From NCBI RefSeq assembly GCF_003987435.1, contig NZ_PIQG01000005.1, positions 124,001 to 188,000 on the forward strand: a stretch of DNA of 64,000 nt, given 5' to 3'. The position numbers were made by a program, and so were the translations under genes. Of the stretch, positions 46,321 to 54,734 are shown one piece after another. The notes below the pieces were generated by a model that did no database searches, had not been told where the DNA came from, and saw only the letters and a list, made by a program, of their open reading frames with translations. The stretch is from Pseudidiomarina taiwanensis. Lineage in GTDB: Bacteria > Pseudomonadota > Gammaproteobacteria > Enterobacterales > Alteromonadaceae. Numbering within the stretch: the stretch's first letter is position 1; the number at the start of each line of letters is the position of its first letter.

Positions 46321-47462
46321 AGATGAAGCATATGGTGCTTGTCGGTGCTGGAATGGTCGGCTTAAGCCTCGCCGTCGGTCTGCGTCAGCAAGGTCATCGA
46401 GTCACCTTAATAGAACGAGGTCAGCGCCCCGTTTTTGGCACTGAACCTGAGCTACGGGTCAGTGCGATTGCGCATACTAGTCGTGATCTGCTGGTCTCAC
46501 TCGATACTTGGCAAGGGTTACCAGCGCAGCGCTTAGGACCGTATCAGGCGATGGAGGTCTGGGACTATGATAGTTTCGGTCGTATCCAGTTCAGTGCCGC
46601 CGAGGTGAATCAGGATGATTTAGGCTCGATCGTCGAGAATAAAGTTTTAGAGCAAATACTTTGGGACCGTGCGCTTGCGGCGCAAGTTGAATTTTTAACA
46701 GGGGTAAGTGTTTCCGCTGTTGAGCAGGATCAACAGCAGGTTCAGCTGCGACTTGATGACGGACGTGAGATCACGGCTGATTATCTGTTTGCAGCAGATG
46801 GCGGGAAATCTACGGTTCGTAGCTTATTACACATTCCCCAGACCTTTTGGGATTATGAACAGACCGCAATCGTGGCGACTATTGCGATCAGTCATCCTCA
46901 CCAAAATACCGCTCGCCAGGTCTTTTTGCCAACCGGTCCGGTCGCCTGGCTGCCTTTAGCTGATCCCAACCAGGTTTCGCTGGTGTGGTCTGCCGATACG
47001 GCCCGGGCGCAGCAGTTGCTTGCGCTGTCGGCTGAAGATTTTGTCCGAGAATTACAAGTGGTAAGTGACCAATGCCTGGGTGATTTAAGCTTACATTCGG
47101 AGCGGCTTAGCTTTCCGCTGCGGATGCAATATGCACAAACTTGGCTGGTGCAGCGCGCGCTCATTCTTGGCGATGCGGCTCATACCATCCATCCGCTCGC
47201 AGGGCAGGGCGCAAATCTTGGTTTAGCCGATGTGAAAAGCTTACTCAAAGTGACAGCAACTGAGTTTAGCCAGCGCGACTTAAGAGATTGGGAGCGTGAA
47301 CGGAAGGCAGCTGCGGTCACAATGATCGGCACGATGGAGGCGTTCAAGCGTGGTTTCGGCACCCCCAACCCAGCTCTTAAATTTGCGCGTGGACTGGGAT
47401 TGCGCGTTGCTGATAAGTTTGCCCCATTAAAGCAAACTTTAATTAAATCCGCTCTCGGATAA
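46317..47462 (+). CDS. ubiI: UbiI-type FAD-dependent ubiquinone hydroxylase (VisC)
   Basis: 381 residues, slightly shorter than E. coli UbiI (400). The FAD motif GAGMVGLSLAVGLRQQ is at the start, and FAADGGKSTVRSLLHI plus GDAAHTIHPLAGQGANLGLADV are conserved. It catalyses the C5 hydroxylation in ubiquinone synthesis. The start overlaps the ubiH stop, and the last 20 bases overlap the 3' end of the convergent LysR gene. The order pepP-ubiH-ubiI is the same as in E. coli. Confidence 0.9.
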   Translation: MKMKHMVLVGAGMVGLSLAVGLRQQGHRVTLIERGQRPVFGTEPELRVSAIAHTSRDLLVSLDTWQGLPAQRLGPYQAMEVWDYDSFGRIQFSAAEVNQDDLGSIVENKVLEQILWDRALAAQVEFLTGVSVSAVEQDQQQVQLRLDDGREITADYLFAADGGKSTVRSLLHIPQTFWDYEQTAIVATIAISHPHQNTARQVFLPTGPVAWLPLADPNQVSLVWSADTARAQQLLALSAEDFVRELQVVSDQCLGDLSLHSERLSFPLRMQYAQTWLVQRALILGDAAHTIHPLAGQGANLGLADVKSLLKVTATEFSQRDLRDWERERKAAAVTMIGTMEAFKRGFGTPNPALKFARGLGLRVADKFAPLKQTLIKSALG

Positions 47463-48291
47463 ACTGGGCGAGTTGCCGCGCCGCAATATTTTTGGGGTCA
47501 ACAATTTGCATCACGACATTGACCTCACCAAGCGCGGGTAATTGGGGCTGGGTTAACTTTTGTAAATTTAACGGCACCGTGCTTTGTGCAAGTACCGTGT
47601 ATCCCAGTCCACTCTCAATCGCTGCGGTTAGTCCGGAAAAATCTGCATTGGTATAACTTATCTGTGCTTCAAGCTGCTGTTCACGCAGGCGTGTCAGGGC
47701 TCGCCGTCGATAAATGCATCCTTCCGGTGCTAACACGAGCTTTAGTGGTTGGTAGTCAAATACTTGGTCCTGTTGACCGACCCAAACCAGTGGTTCTTGC
47801 TTTAAAATTTGGAACGGTGATTTGCTCGAGGCCTTTTGGCCCGGCTCGGTCAATGCGATGATGAGATCATAATCAGCCGTATCGCTGCGCAGCAGAGCCT
47901 TACTTAGGGCAGAAGTGACGGCTAACGTGATACTAGGATAGGATTGAGCAAATTGCCCAACCACTTGCGGCAGTAGTTTACTGGCGAACTCACTGGGGAT
48001 GCCAAGCCGAATCCGACCACTTATTCTTGGTTCAGTAAAGCGCGCAATAAGTTGATCGTTTAGACTTAACAGTTGCCGCGCAGTCTCAAGCAGCTCTGCT
48101 CCAGCGGAAGTCAGCTGAATCCGCCCACTGACCCGGTGCATGAGAGTACTTCCAAGTTGTTCTTCAAGCCGCTGGACCTGCAATGAAATCGCCGGTTGTG
48201 AGCGTCCGAGTTGGCGCCCTGCTGCGGTGTAGGATTGCAGTTCGTAAACGCTCACGAAAGCACGTAAAGCATCAAGAGAAAGGTGTTGCAT
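47443..48291 (-). CDS. LysR-family transcriptional regulator, LrhA/HexA-like branch
   Basis: 282 residues. The winged helix-turn-helix is at about 5-65 (SYTAAGRQLGRSQPAISLQVQRLEEQLGS), and the effector domain from about 88 to the end contains GRIRLGIPSEFASKLLPQVVGQFAQ. The pattern of the effector domain is closer to LrhA/HexA than to GcvA. It lies divergent from gcvTHP with 151 bases between, so it may control gcvT or simply itself; no operator could be picked out. ATG 48291 is preferred to GTG 48297. Confidence 0.8.
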   Translation of the reverse strand: MQHLSLDALRAFVSVYELQSYTAAGRQLGRSQPAISLQVQRLEEQLGSTLMHRVSGRIQLTSAGAELLETARQLLSLNDQLIARFTEPRISGRIRLGIPSEFASKLLPQVVGQFAQSYPSITLAVTSALSKALLRSDTADYDLIIALTEPGQKASSKSPFQILKQEPLVWVGQQDQVFDYQPLKLVLAPEGCIYRRRALTRLREQQLEAQISYTNADFSGLTAAIESGLGYTVLAQSTVPLNLQKLTQPQLPALGEVNVVMQIVDPKNIAARQLAQFIRERI

Positions 48292-48370
48292 AAGCACTCA
48301 CTAAATAAGCAAAAACAATAGTAACGGTATCATTATTAGTTTTGTAAATATACTTATTGCGATTATTCAT

Positions 48371-48399
48371 TTGTTCAAATGGTCTGAGAGTTCTATAAT
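48371..48399 (+). promoter_or_regulatory. gcvT promoter
   Basis: TTGTTC (48371-48376), a 17-bp spacer and a perfect TATAAT (48394-48399), 43 bases before the gcvT start. The leader between is too short for a glycine riboswitch. Confidence 0.7.
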
Positions 48400-48442
48400 C
48401 GGCGCTCAGAATTTCGTCAAAACGACAAAGGATATTTAGCCC

Positions 48443-49519
48443 ATGGCAAACCGCACTCCATTGTACGAAGCGCACCTTAAAGCGAACGCGAAAATGGTCG
48501 ACTTCCACGGTTGGGATATGCCGCTGCATTACGGCTCGCAATTAGAAGAGCACCATGCTGTCCGCAACGACTCAGGTATTTTTGACGTGTCCCACATGAC
48601 CATCGTTGATGTCGCTGGAGCTCAGGCGCAGGCTTTCTTGCGTTATTTGCTTGCGAACGACGTTGCTAAGCTAAGTATTCCGGGCAAAGCGCAATACAGC
48701 AGCATGCTCAACGAGCAGGGCGGCGTGATTGATGACTTGATCGTGTATTTCTTTTCAACTGAATCGTATCGATTAGTTGTGAACTCTGCGACGCGCGAGC
48801 AAGACCTCGCATGGATTGAGAAAGTTGCTGCCAAATTTGATGTAACTGTCACTGAGCGCGCAGATTTCGCCATGGTTGCTTTGCAAGGCCCACAAGCTGA
48901 AGCTAAGTTGAAATTGGTGTTGCAAGAGCAAGGTGCAGCGATTGATGGCATGAAACCATTTATGTCACAACAGGTCGGCGAGTACTTTATTGCGACCACG
49001 GGTTACACCGGTGAAAAAGGCTACGAAATTGTGGTCCCAGCAGAGCACATTACTCAGCTTTGGGATGATTTGCTTAATGTTGGCGTGCAACCGTGTGGTC
49101 TGGGCGCGCGTGATACCTTGCGACTCGAAGCCGGCATGAACTTGTATGGCCAAGATATGGACGAAACCATCAGTCCATTAGAGGCCAATATGGGTTGGAG
49201 CGTTGCCTTTGAGCCGAGCGACCGTGACTTTATCGGGCGCGCCGCATTAGAGCAGCAAAAAGCCGCTGGCCACATGAAATTAGTTGGCTTAGTCATGCAA
49301 GACAAGGGCGTCTTACGCCATGGTCAACGGGTACTGGTTGACGGTGGTGAAGGCATCATTACTTCAGGAACCTTCTCGCCTACGCTTGGCTTCTCGGTAG
49401 CGATGGCTCGTGTGCCTGCCACAGTGGGTGAAACCGCAGAGGTGGAAATGCGCAAAAAATTGGTTAAAGTGAGCGTGGTGAAACCATGCTTTGTGCGGAA
49501 CGGTAAATCTGTTCTGTAA
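48443..49519 (+). CDS. gcvT: Glycine cleavage system T protein (aminomethyltransferase)
   Basis: 358 residues, near the usual 364. Signature segments are [39 protein letters not shown] and [23 protein letters not shown], with the folate-contacting Asp in the last. It transfers the methylene unit of glycine from the H protein lipoate to tetrahydrofolate. It is the first gene of gcvT-gcvH-gcvP, driven by a strong promoter just upstream. Confidence 0.96.
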   Translation: MANRTPLYEAHLKANAKMVDFHGWDMPLHYGSQLEEHHAVRNDSGIFDVSHMTIVDVAGAQAQAFLRYLLANDVAKLSIPGKAQYSSMLNEQGGVIDDLIVYFFSTESYRLVVNSATREQDLAWIEKVAAKFDVTVTERADFAMVALQGPQAEAKLKLVLQEQGAAIDGMKPFMSQQVGEYFIATTGYTGEKGYEIVVPAEHITQLWDDLLNVGVQPCGLGARDTLRLEAGMNLYGQDMDETISPLEANMGWSVAFEPSDRDFIGRAALEQQKAAGHMKLVGLVMQDKGVLRHGQRVLVDGGEGIITSGTFSPTLGFSVAMARVPATVGETAEVEMRKKLVKVSVVKPCFVRNGKSVL

Positions 49520-49560
49520 CGACCACGACGACAATTATTACAGTTTGAAGGAAGACAACC

Positions 49561-49950
49561 ATGAGCACGATTCCAAAGGAATTAAAATACGCGACGACTC
49601 ACGAATGGGTTCGTAACGAAGGTGATGGTATTTTCACCGTAGGTATTACGGAGCACGCCCAAGATTTGCTTGGCGATATGGTGTTCGTTGAGTTACCTGA
49701 AGTGGGTGATACTGCCGCTGCGGGTGATGATGTCGCCGTGGCCGAATCAGTTAAGGCTGCATCAGATATTTATGCGCCAATTGCTGGCGAAATTATCGAA
49801 GTGAACGAAGCACTCGAAGATGCTCCTGAAACGGTCAACAGTGATCCTTATGGGGATGGTTGGTTGTTCAAGATTAAGGCTGACGACGCATCTGAAGTCG
49901 ACAGTCTGCTCGACGCTGACGGTTATCAAGCCGTCATCGACGAAGAATAA
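49561..49950 (+). CDS. gcvH: Glycine cleavage system H protein
   Basis: 129 residues, the usual length. The lipoyl-lysine lies in [19 protein letters not shown], and the [22 protein letters not shown]-terminus is typical. The protein carries the aminomethyl group between P, T and L proteins. AAGGAAG precedes the start. A hairpin-T-run follows, so gcvP is probably expressed at a lower level than gcvH. Confidence 0.96.
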   Translation: MSTIPKELKYATTHEWVRNEGDGIFTVGITEHAQDLLGDMVFVELPEVGDTAAAGDDVAVAESVKAASDIYAPIAGEIIEVNEALEDAPETVNSDPYGDGWLFKIKADDASEVDSLLDADGYQAVIDEE

Positions 49951-49971
49951 GATTAGGTCAAGGATGACAAA

Positions 49972-49997
49972 GCCCCGGTCACTATTGCCGGGGTTTT
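49972..49997 (+). terminator. Terminator-like hairpin between gcvH and gcvP
   Basis: CCCCGG / CCGGGG stem with a 9-base loop followed by TTTT. The T-run is short, so it probably reduces rather than stops transcription into gcvP. Confidence 0.65.
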
Positions 49998-50058
49998 GTC
50001 GTTACTGATCAGCAGGTTTCACCCTTAAATTTAGCCCGTAACGAGGGATATGACGTAC

Positions 50059-52941
50059 ATGACCACGACTTTGCAGCAATTAGAAAATCATGGTGAGTTC
50101 ATTGGCCGCCACATTGGTCCGAGCGCTGATGAAATCCAAGGAATGCTTGATGAACTTGGTGAGAGCTCACTTGAAGCTTTGATCAAAGATACTGTGCCAG
50201 GTAAGGTTTTACGCGAACCATTCTTGGAGGTAGGTGAGCCATTAAATGAGCGCGAAGCGCTGGCCAAACTCAAGGCGATTGCAAAAAAGAATAAGGTCCT
50301 AACCTCGTTCATCGGGATGGGCTACTACGACACGCTAGTGCCTAACGTTATTCTACGTAATGTGCTCGAGAATCCAGGTTGGTATACCGCCTATACCCCG
50401 TATCAACCAGAGATTGCCCAAGGTCGTTTAGAAGCGATTTTGAACTTCCAGCAGATGACGATTGATTTGACCGGACTTGAGCTTGCAAGTGCCTCGCTAC
50501 TTGACGAAGCAACTGCAGCTGCTGAGGCGATGGCGATGGCGAAACGCGTCAGCAAGAGCAAATCAAATACCTTCTTTGTGGCGGATAATGTCTATCCACA
50601 AACCATTGACGTGTTAAAAACTCGCGCCGAGTGGTTTGGTTTCGATGTTATCGTCGCACCTGTGGCCGAAGCGGATCAGCACGATGTGTTTGGCGCATTA
50701 TTGCAATACCCAGATCGTAACGGTGAACTCCACAACCTCGAGCAAGTGATTGCTGAGATTCAAGCGAAAAAAGGGGTGGTCGCGGTCGCCGCCGATATCA
50801 TGAGCTTAGTGCTATTGAAATCGCCAGGCGAAATGGGAGCCGATATTGTGCTCGGTTCAGCCCAGCGCTTTGGTGTCCCAATGGGCTACGGTGGTCCACA
50901 CGCGGCATTCTTTGCCACCCGTGATAAATACAAGCGTTCACTGCCAGGCCGGATTATTGGTGTATCAAAAGACAGCCGCGGGAACCTTGCGTTGCGGATG
51001 GCAATGCAAACTCGTGAGCAGCACATTCGCCGTGAGAAGGCCAACTCGAACATTTGTACCGCGCAAGTATTACTTGCCAATATGGCTTCATTTTATGCGG
51101 TATATCATGGCCCGCAGGGGCTGCGAACCATTGCGTCGCGCATTCATCGGTTGACCGACATTGTCGCGCTTGGCCTGCAAGAGCATGGTGTCAAGATTGT
51201 CAATAACCACTGGTTTGATACCTTAACCTTCAACTATGACGGCAATGCCCAAGAGCTGGTTGAACGTGCGGTTGCAGCAGGCATTAACCTGCGGGTTGAT
51301 GGTGACGGGCAATTTGGTGTCAGCCTTGATGAAGCAAAAACACGTGCTGATGTCGAAGTATTATTTGAGGTCCTATTCGGGAAAGACCATGGACTTGAAA
51401 TTGACGTGCTTGATTCACGTGTGGCATCGGGTGATGTGCAATCGATTCCAGCGAACTTACAACGTGAAAGCGCGATTCTCGAGCATCCGGTCTTTAACAG
51501 CTATCACTCAGAGACTGAGTTGTTACGCTATATCAAGCAGCTCGAGAATAAAGATTTATCACTGAATCACAGCATGATTTCGTTGGGCTCATGCACCATG
51601 AAGTTGAATGCGACCGCAGAAATGATTCCGGTGACTTGGCCTGAATTTGGTCAGTTGCATCCATTCTGCCCAGAAGACCAAGCGGCTGGTTATGCTGAAA
51701 TGATTCACACCTTGGCTGACTGGCTCATCAATATTACTGGCTATGACGCCATGTCGATGCAACCAAACTCAGGTGCACAAGGTGAATATGCCGGCTTACT
51801 CGCAATTCAAAAGTATCATCAGAGTCGTGGTGACGCGCACCGCAACATCTGTTTGATCCCAAGTTCAGCGCACGGTACCAACCCAGCGTCTGCGCAAATG
51901 ATGGGTTTGAAGGTTGTGGTCGTTAACTGTGACAAGAATGGTAACGTTGACCTTGACGACCTGCGTGCAAAAGCAGCAGAAGCAGGTGACAACCTGTCCT
52001 CAATCATGGTCACTTATCCATCGACCCACGGTGTATACGAAGAAGGGATTCGTGACATTTGCGATATCGTGCATAGCTTCGGTGGCCAAGTTTACCTCGA
52101 CGGCGCTAACATGAATGCCCAAGTTGGGGTGACCTCACCAGGTTACGTCGGCGCTGACGTATCTCACTTGAACTTGCATAAAACCTTCTGTATTCCACAC
52201 GGCGGTGGCGGCCCAGGTATGGGACCCATCGGGGTGAAGAAGCACCTCGCTCCGTTCTTACCAAACCATTCAGTGGTGCCAATTCACGGCACTGGTTTGG
52301 ACAACGGTGCGGTATCGGCTGCGCCGTACGGAAGTGCCAGTATTCTTCCTATCTCATGGATGTATATCGCCATGATGGGTGGCCGTGGCTTGCGCAAAGC
52401 GACAGAAGTTGCGATTTTGAGCGCAAACTACATCGCCAAGAAACTTAAAGGTCATTACCCGATTCTGTACAAGGGCCGTAACGATCGTGTTGCACACGAA
52501 TGTATTATCGATTTACGTCCGATCAAAGAAGCATGCGGTGTGACCGAGTTAGATATCGCGAAACGTCTACAGGATTATGGTTTCCATAGCCCAACCATGA
52601 GCTTCCCAGTAGCGGGAACCTTAATGGTTGAGCCAACCGAATCTGAATCAAAAGCTGAGCTTGATCGTTTTATCGAAGCCATGATCAGTATTCGTGAAGA
52701 AGCCAAGCGAGTTGAAGCAGGGGAATGGCCTGCGGATAACAATCCACTCCATAATGCGCCACACACCTTGGCCGATATTGTCGATGCCAACTGGGATCGT
52801 CCATACTCGCGCGAGCTGGCTGCCTATCCAGTCAATGCGGTACGGGTGAACAAGTTCTGGCCATCCGTCAATCGTATCGATGATGTGTATGGTGACCGTA
52901 ACTTGGTGTGTAGTTGCCCAAGTATTGATGAATACCGTTAA
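50059..52941 (+). CDS. gcvP: Glycine dehydrogenase (decarboxylating), P protein
   Basis: 960 residues, the single-chain form. The pyridoxal-phosphate lysine is in [18 protein letters not shown]. Conserved stretches YIGMGY-like [18 protein letters not shown] and [22 protein letters not shown] are near the N-terminus. It decarboxylates glycine and passes the aminomethyl group to GcvH. ATG 50059 matches the E. coli N-terminus ([10 protein letters not shown]); ATG 50050 has its ribosome site too close. A strong terminator follows. Confidence 0.96.
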   Translation: MTTTLQQLENHGEFIGRHIGPSADEIQGMLDELGESSLEALIKDTVPGKVLREPFLEVGEPLNEREALAKLKAIAKKNKVLTSFIGMGYYDTLVPNVILRNVLENPGWYTAYTPYQPEIAQGRLEAILNFQQMTIDLTGLELASASLLDEATAAAEAMAMAKRVSKSKSNTFFVADNVYPQTIDVLKTRAEWFGFDVIVAPVAEADQHDVFGALLQYPDRNGELHNLEQVIAEIQAKKGVVAVAADIMSLVLLKSPGEMGADIVLGSAQRFGVPMGYGGPHAAFFATRDKYKRSLPGRIIGVSKDSRGNLALRMAMQTREQHIRREKANSNICTAQVLLANMASFYAVYHGPQGLRTIASRIHRLTDIVALGLQEHGVKIVNNHWFDTLTFNYDGNAQELVERAVAAGINLRVDGDGQFGVSLDEAKTRADVEVLFEVLFGKDHGLEIDVLDSRVASGDVQSIPANLQRESAILEHPVFNSYHSETELLRYIKQLENKDLSLNHSMISLGSCTMKLNATAEMIPVTWPEFGQLHPFCPEDQAAGYAEMIHTLADWLINITGYDAMSMQPNSGAQGEYAGLLAIQKYHQSRGDAHRNICLIPSSAHGTNPASAQMMGLKVVVVNCDKNGNVDLDDLRAKAAEAGDNLSSIMVTYPSTHGVYEEGIRDICDIVHSFGGQVYLDGANMNAQVGVTSPGYVGADVSHLNLHKTFCIPHGGGGPGMGPIGVKKHLAPFLPNHSVVPIHGTGLDNGAVSAAPYGSASILPISWMYIAMMGGRGLRKATEVAILSANYIAKKLKGHYPILYKGRNDRVAHECIIDLRPIKEACGVTELDIAKRLQDYGFHSPTMSFPVAGTLMVEPTESESKAELDRFIEAMISIREEAKRVEAGEWPADNNPLHNAPHTLADIVDANWDRPYSRELAAYPVNAVRVNKFWPSVNRIDDVYGDRNLVCSCPSIDEYR

Positions 52942-52962
52942 GGTGTCATTTCGTTATTGCCG

Positions 52963-52991
52963 AAAAAGCCCTCCTCGTGAGGGCTTTTTAT
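52963..52991 (+). terminator. Terminator after gcvP
   Basis: AAAAAGCCCTC / GAGGGCTTTTT with a 5-base loop. The A-run and T-run make it usable on both strands. Confidence 0.85.
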
Positions 52992-53115
52992 ATTATGATG
53001 GGGAAATAATTCAGCTCGTTGAAGAGTTCCAGCAACAAGGCACAGCAGATGACCCAAGCAAATCGAGAGAACGAATGGCAGGCAATGTTACGACGCTTAC
53101 CCGCGGAGCGTGACC

Positions 53116-53676
53116 ATGAGCGTTAATTCTGGTTCTAGCCTCGAGCAGCAGCGTCAAGAATTTGCCCAGCGACGCCTAATTGCGACGCCGCTTGCTGGTT
53201 TAATTGCTTGGTCGGTGGTGGCAGTCTGTTCTTTATTTATGGATAGCTATGCGATTTCAATGACTCTGTTTATCGCGACCGGATCGATTGTTTATTTGGC
53301 TCTGCCGATTTCCAAATTAACCGGTGAGGATTTCCTCAACAAGCAACGCCCCAAAAACACCTTCGACACTTTGTTTTACTACACCATTGGGATGTCGGTT
53401 TTAGTGTATGCGATTGCCATTCCTTTTTTCCTAATTGATTACACTTCGCTACCTCTCTCAGTGGGGATCTTAACTGGGTTAATGTGGCTGCCAATCTCTT
53501 GGATCATTCAGCACTGGATAGGCTTCGTCCATGCCATACTTCGAACTTTAGTGGTTGTTAGCGTGTGGTACTTATTTCCCGAGCACCGATTTTTTGCAGT
53601 CTCAGTTGCGATCGTTACGCTATACATTGGCGCGATCATTGTATTAGAGCGCCGTTGGCGTGCACTACAAAACTAA
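53116..53676 (+). CDS. Small integral membrane protein, DUF7010-like
   Basis: 186 residues with about six membrane helices. A cytoplasmic N-terminus (EQQRQEFAQRRLIATPLAG) is followed by helices at about 27-45, 47-65, 88-107, 113-133, 138-155 and 158-178. The LTGEDFLNKQRPKNTFDTLF loop and the FVHAILRTLVV segment resemble a family of uncharacterised membrane proteins. No function is known. ATG 53116 has GCGGAG 8 bases upstream and is preferred to GTG 53110. It may share a transcript with yqaA, 25 bases downstream. Confidence 0.7.
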   Translation: MSVNSGSSLEQQRQEFAQRRLIATPLAGLIAWSVVAVCSLFMDSYAISMTLFIATGSIVYLALPISKLTGEDFLNKQRPKNTFDTLFYYTIGMSVLVYAIAIPFFLIDYTSLPLSVGILTGLMWLPISWIIQHWIGFVHAILRTLVVVSVWYLFPEHRFFAVSVAIVTLYIGAIIVLERRWRALQN

Positions 53677-53701
53677 TCAGACAAGAGTTTTTTAAGGTCT
53701 C

Positions 53702-54133
53702 ATGGAAACCTTTATTGAGTTTGGCTACCTTGGCTTGTTCATCGCCGCTTTTCTCGCTGCAACCATATTGCCATTAAGCTCTGAAATTGTGTTAACAACA
53801 CTTCTACTCAATGATCTTTCCCCAAATCTGTTAGTGACTGTGGCCACTGTGGGTAATGTTCTTGGTTCGCTTACAAACTATGCACTGGGGTACTGGGCTA
53901 GTTTTGAATTGGTGAAGAAATGGCTAAAATTATCAGAACAAGAGTATCAAAAAGCGGAGCAGCGTTTTACTAAGTATGGCCTGCTATCACTGTGTTTTGC
54001 TTGGGTGCCGGTCATTGGTGACCCACTCACGGTCATTGCCGGAGTGCTGAGGATTAAACTTATTTGGTTTTTACTGCTGGTTAGCCTTGGCAAGTTCCTC
54101 CGTTATCTGGTCATCGCTGAACTCATGCTGTAA
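53702..54133 (+). CDS. yqaA: YqaA-family (DedA-like, SNARE-associated) membrane protein
   Basis: 143 residues, like E. coli YqaA (142). The N-terminus has LFIAAFLAATILPLSSEIVL, followed by VGNVLGSLTNYALGYW and a cytoplasmic helix EQEYQKAEQRFTKYG. The FAWVPVIGDPLTVIAGVLRI stretch carries the family's Gly-Asp-Pro. Relatives of DedA are lipid scramblases or flippases, but the YqaA branch is uncharacterised. AAGG sits before the ATG. Confidence 0.88.
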   Translation: METFIEFGYLGLFIAAFLAATILPLSSEIVLTTLLLNDLSPNLLVTVATVGNVLGSLTNYALGYWASFELVKKWLKLSEQEYQKAEQRFTKYGLLSLCFAWVPVIGDPLTVIAGVLRIKLIWFLLLVSLGKFLRYLVIAELML

Positions 54134-54212
54134 CTTTTGTAGAAGTTCGCAGTTCTGCGTTAGATCAACTACCTTACTTATAACCGTCAAACGAACAAAG
54201 GTGGTCAACGAC

Positions 54213-54512
54213 ATGCAAAATTGGATTAAGTTGAGTCTCGTTAGTGCAGTTCTTGTGACGACTTTTTCGAGTCATGCTGCACTCCCGCCTGATCGCCAAA
54301 ACATGCGTGATTTAAATGTCATGATCTCGTTTATTAACGCAAATGAACGCGTTGCTATGAGCCTTGAAACGATAGATTTCAGCAATTACACCATTCACTT
54401 TGGAGGGGGTTGCCAGGCTATTTTTGAGCGCAAAGAGGTACATCGCTCAGCAGGCTGGGTAGGACCTGCAGCGCCGCTCGAGTTTGCCCGATCAACGTGC
54501 AAACTCGATTGA
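54213..54512 (+). CDS. Small secreted protein with two cysteines, unknown function
   Basis: 99 residues. The signal peptide ends near FSSHAAL, leaving a mature protein of about 75 residues with two Cys (67 and 96) that could form one disulphide. A GGGC segment precedes the first. The start at 54213 follows an AAAGGTGG site; the longer open frame that overlaps yqaA lacks a signal peptide and is rejected. No family was recognised. It stands alone, 80 bases after yqaA and before an isolated TonB receptor. Confidence 0.6.
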   Translation: MQNWIKLSLVSAVLVTTFSSHAALPPDRQNMRDLNVMISFINANERVAMSLETIDFSNYTIHFGGGCQAIFERKEVHRSAGWVGPAAPLEFARSTCKLD

Positions 54513-54567
54513 TACTTCTAAAACAAAACCAAAGTCTTACGCAAAAAAACAGATGCAGTATGCATAT

Positions 54568-54576
54568 TGCTATAAT
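54568..54576 (+). promoter_or_regulatory. Extended -10 element upstream of the third TonB receptor
   Basis: TGC-TATAAT is a good extended -10, 159 bases before the receptor start. No clear -35 is needed with this type. No Fur box or Pho box was seen nearby. Confidence 0.45.
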
Positions 54577-54734
54577 AGTGTGCAAAAGCACAATAAGGCG
54601 CTTTCAAATTAGCTAACTCTGTGTTAAATCGTTAAGAGTCAAATCCACAACATAATAACTCTGATAAGTGCGATTTTGATCCTTTAGTCGAGCACTGTGC
54701 TCAGACATGTCGTTCAACCCTTGGGAGAATAACA

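Noticed and set aside
48300-48442. Glycine riboswitch before gcvT
   Set aside because: Only about 43 bases separate the promoter from the start codon and no tandem aptamer motifs were recognised.
53049-53126. 25-codon frame MTQANRENEWQAMLRRLPAE... overlapping the start of the DUF7010-like gene
   Set aside because: Very short, no ribosome site, and a second overlapping frame looks equally good; no reason to prefer either as a gene.
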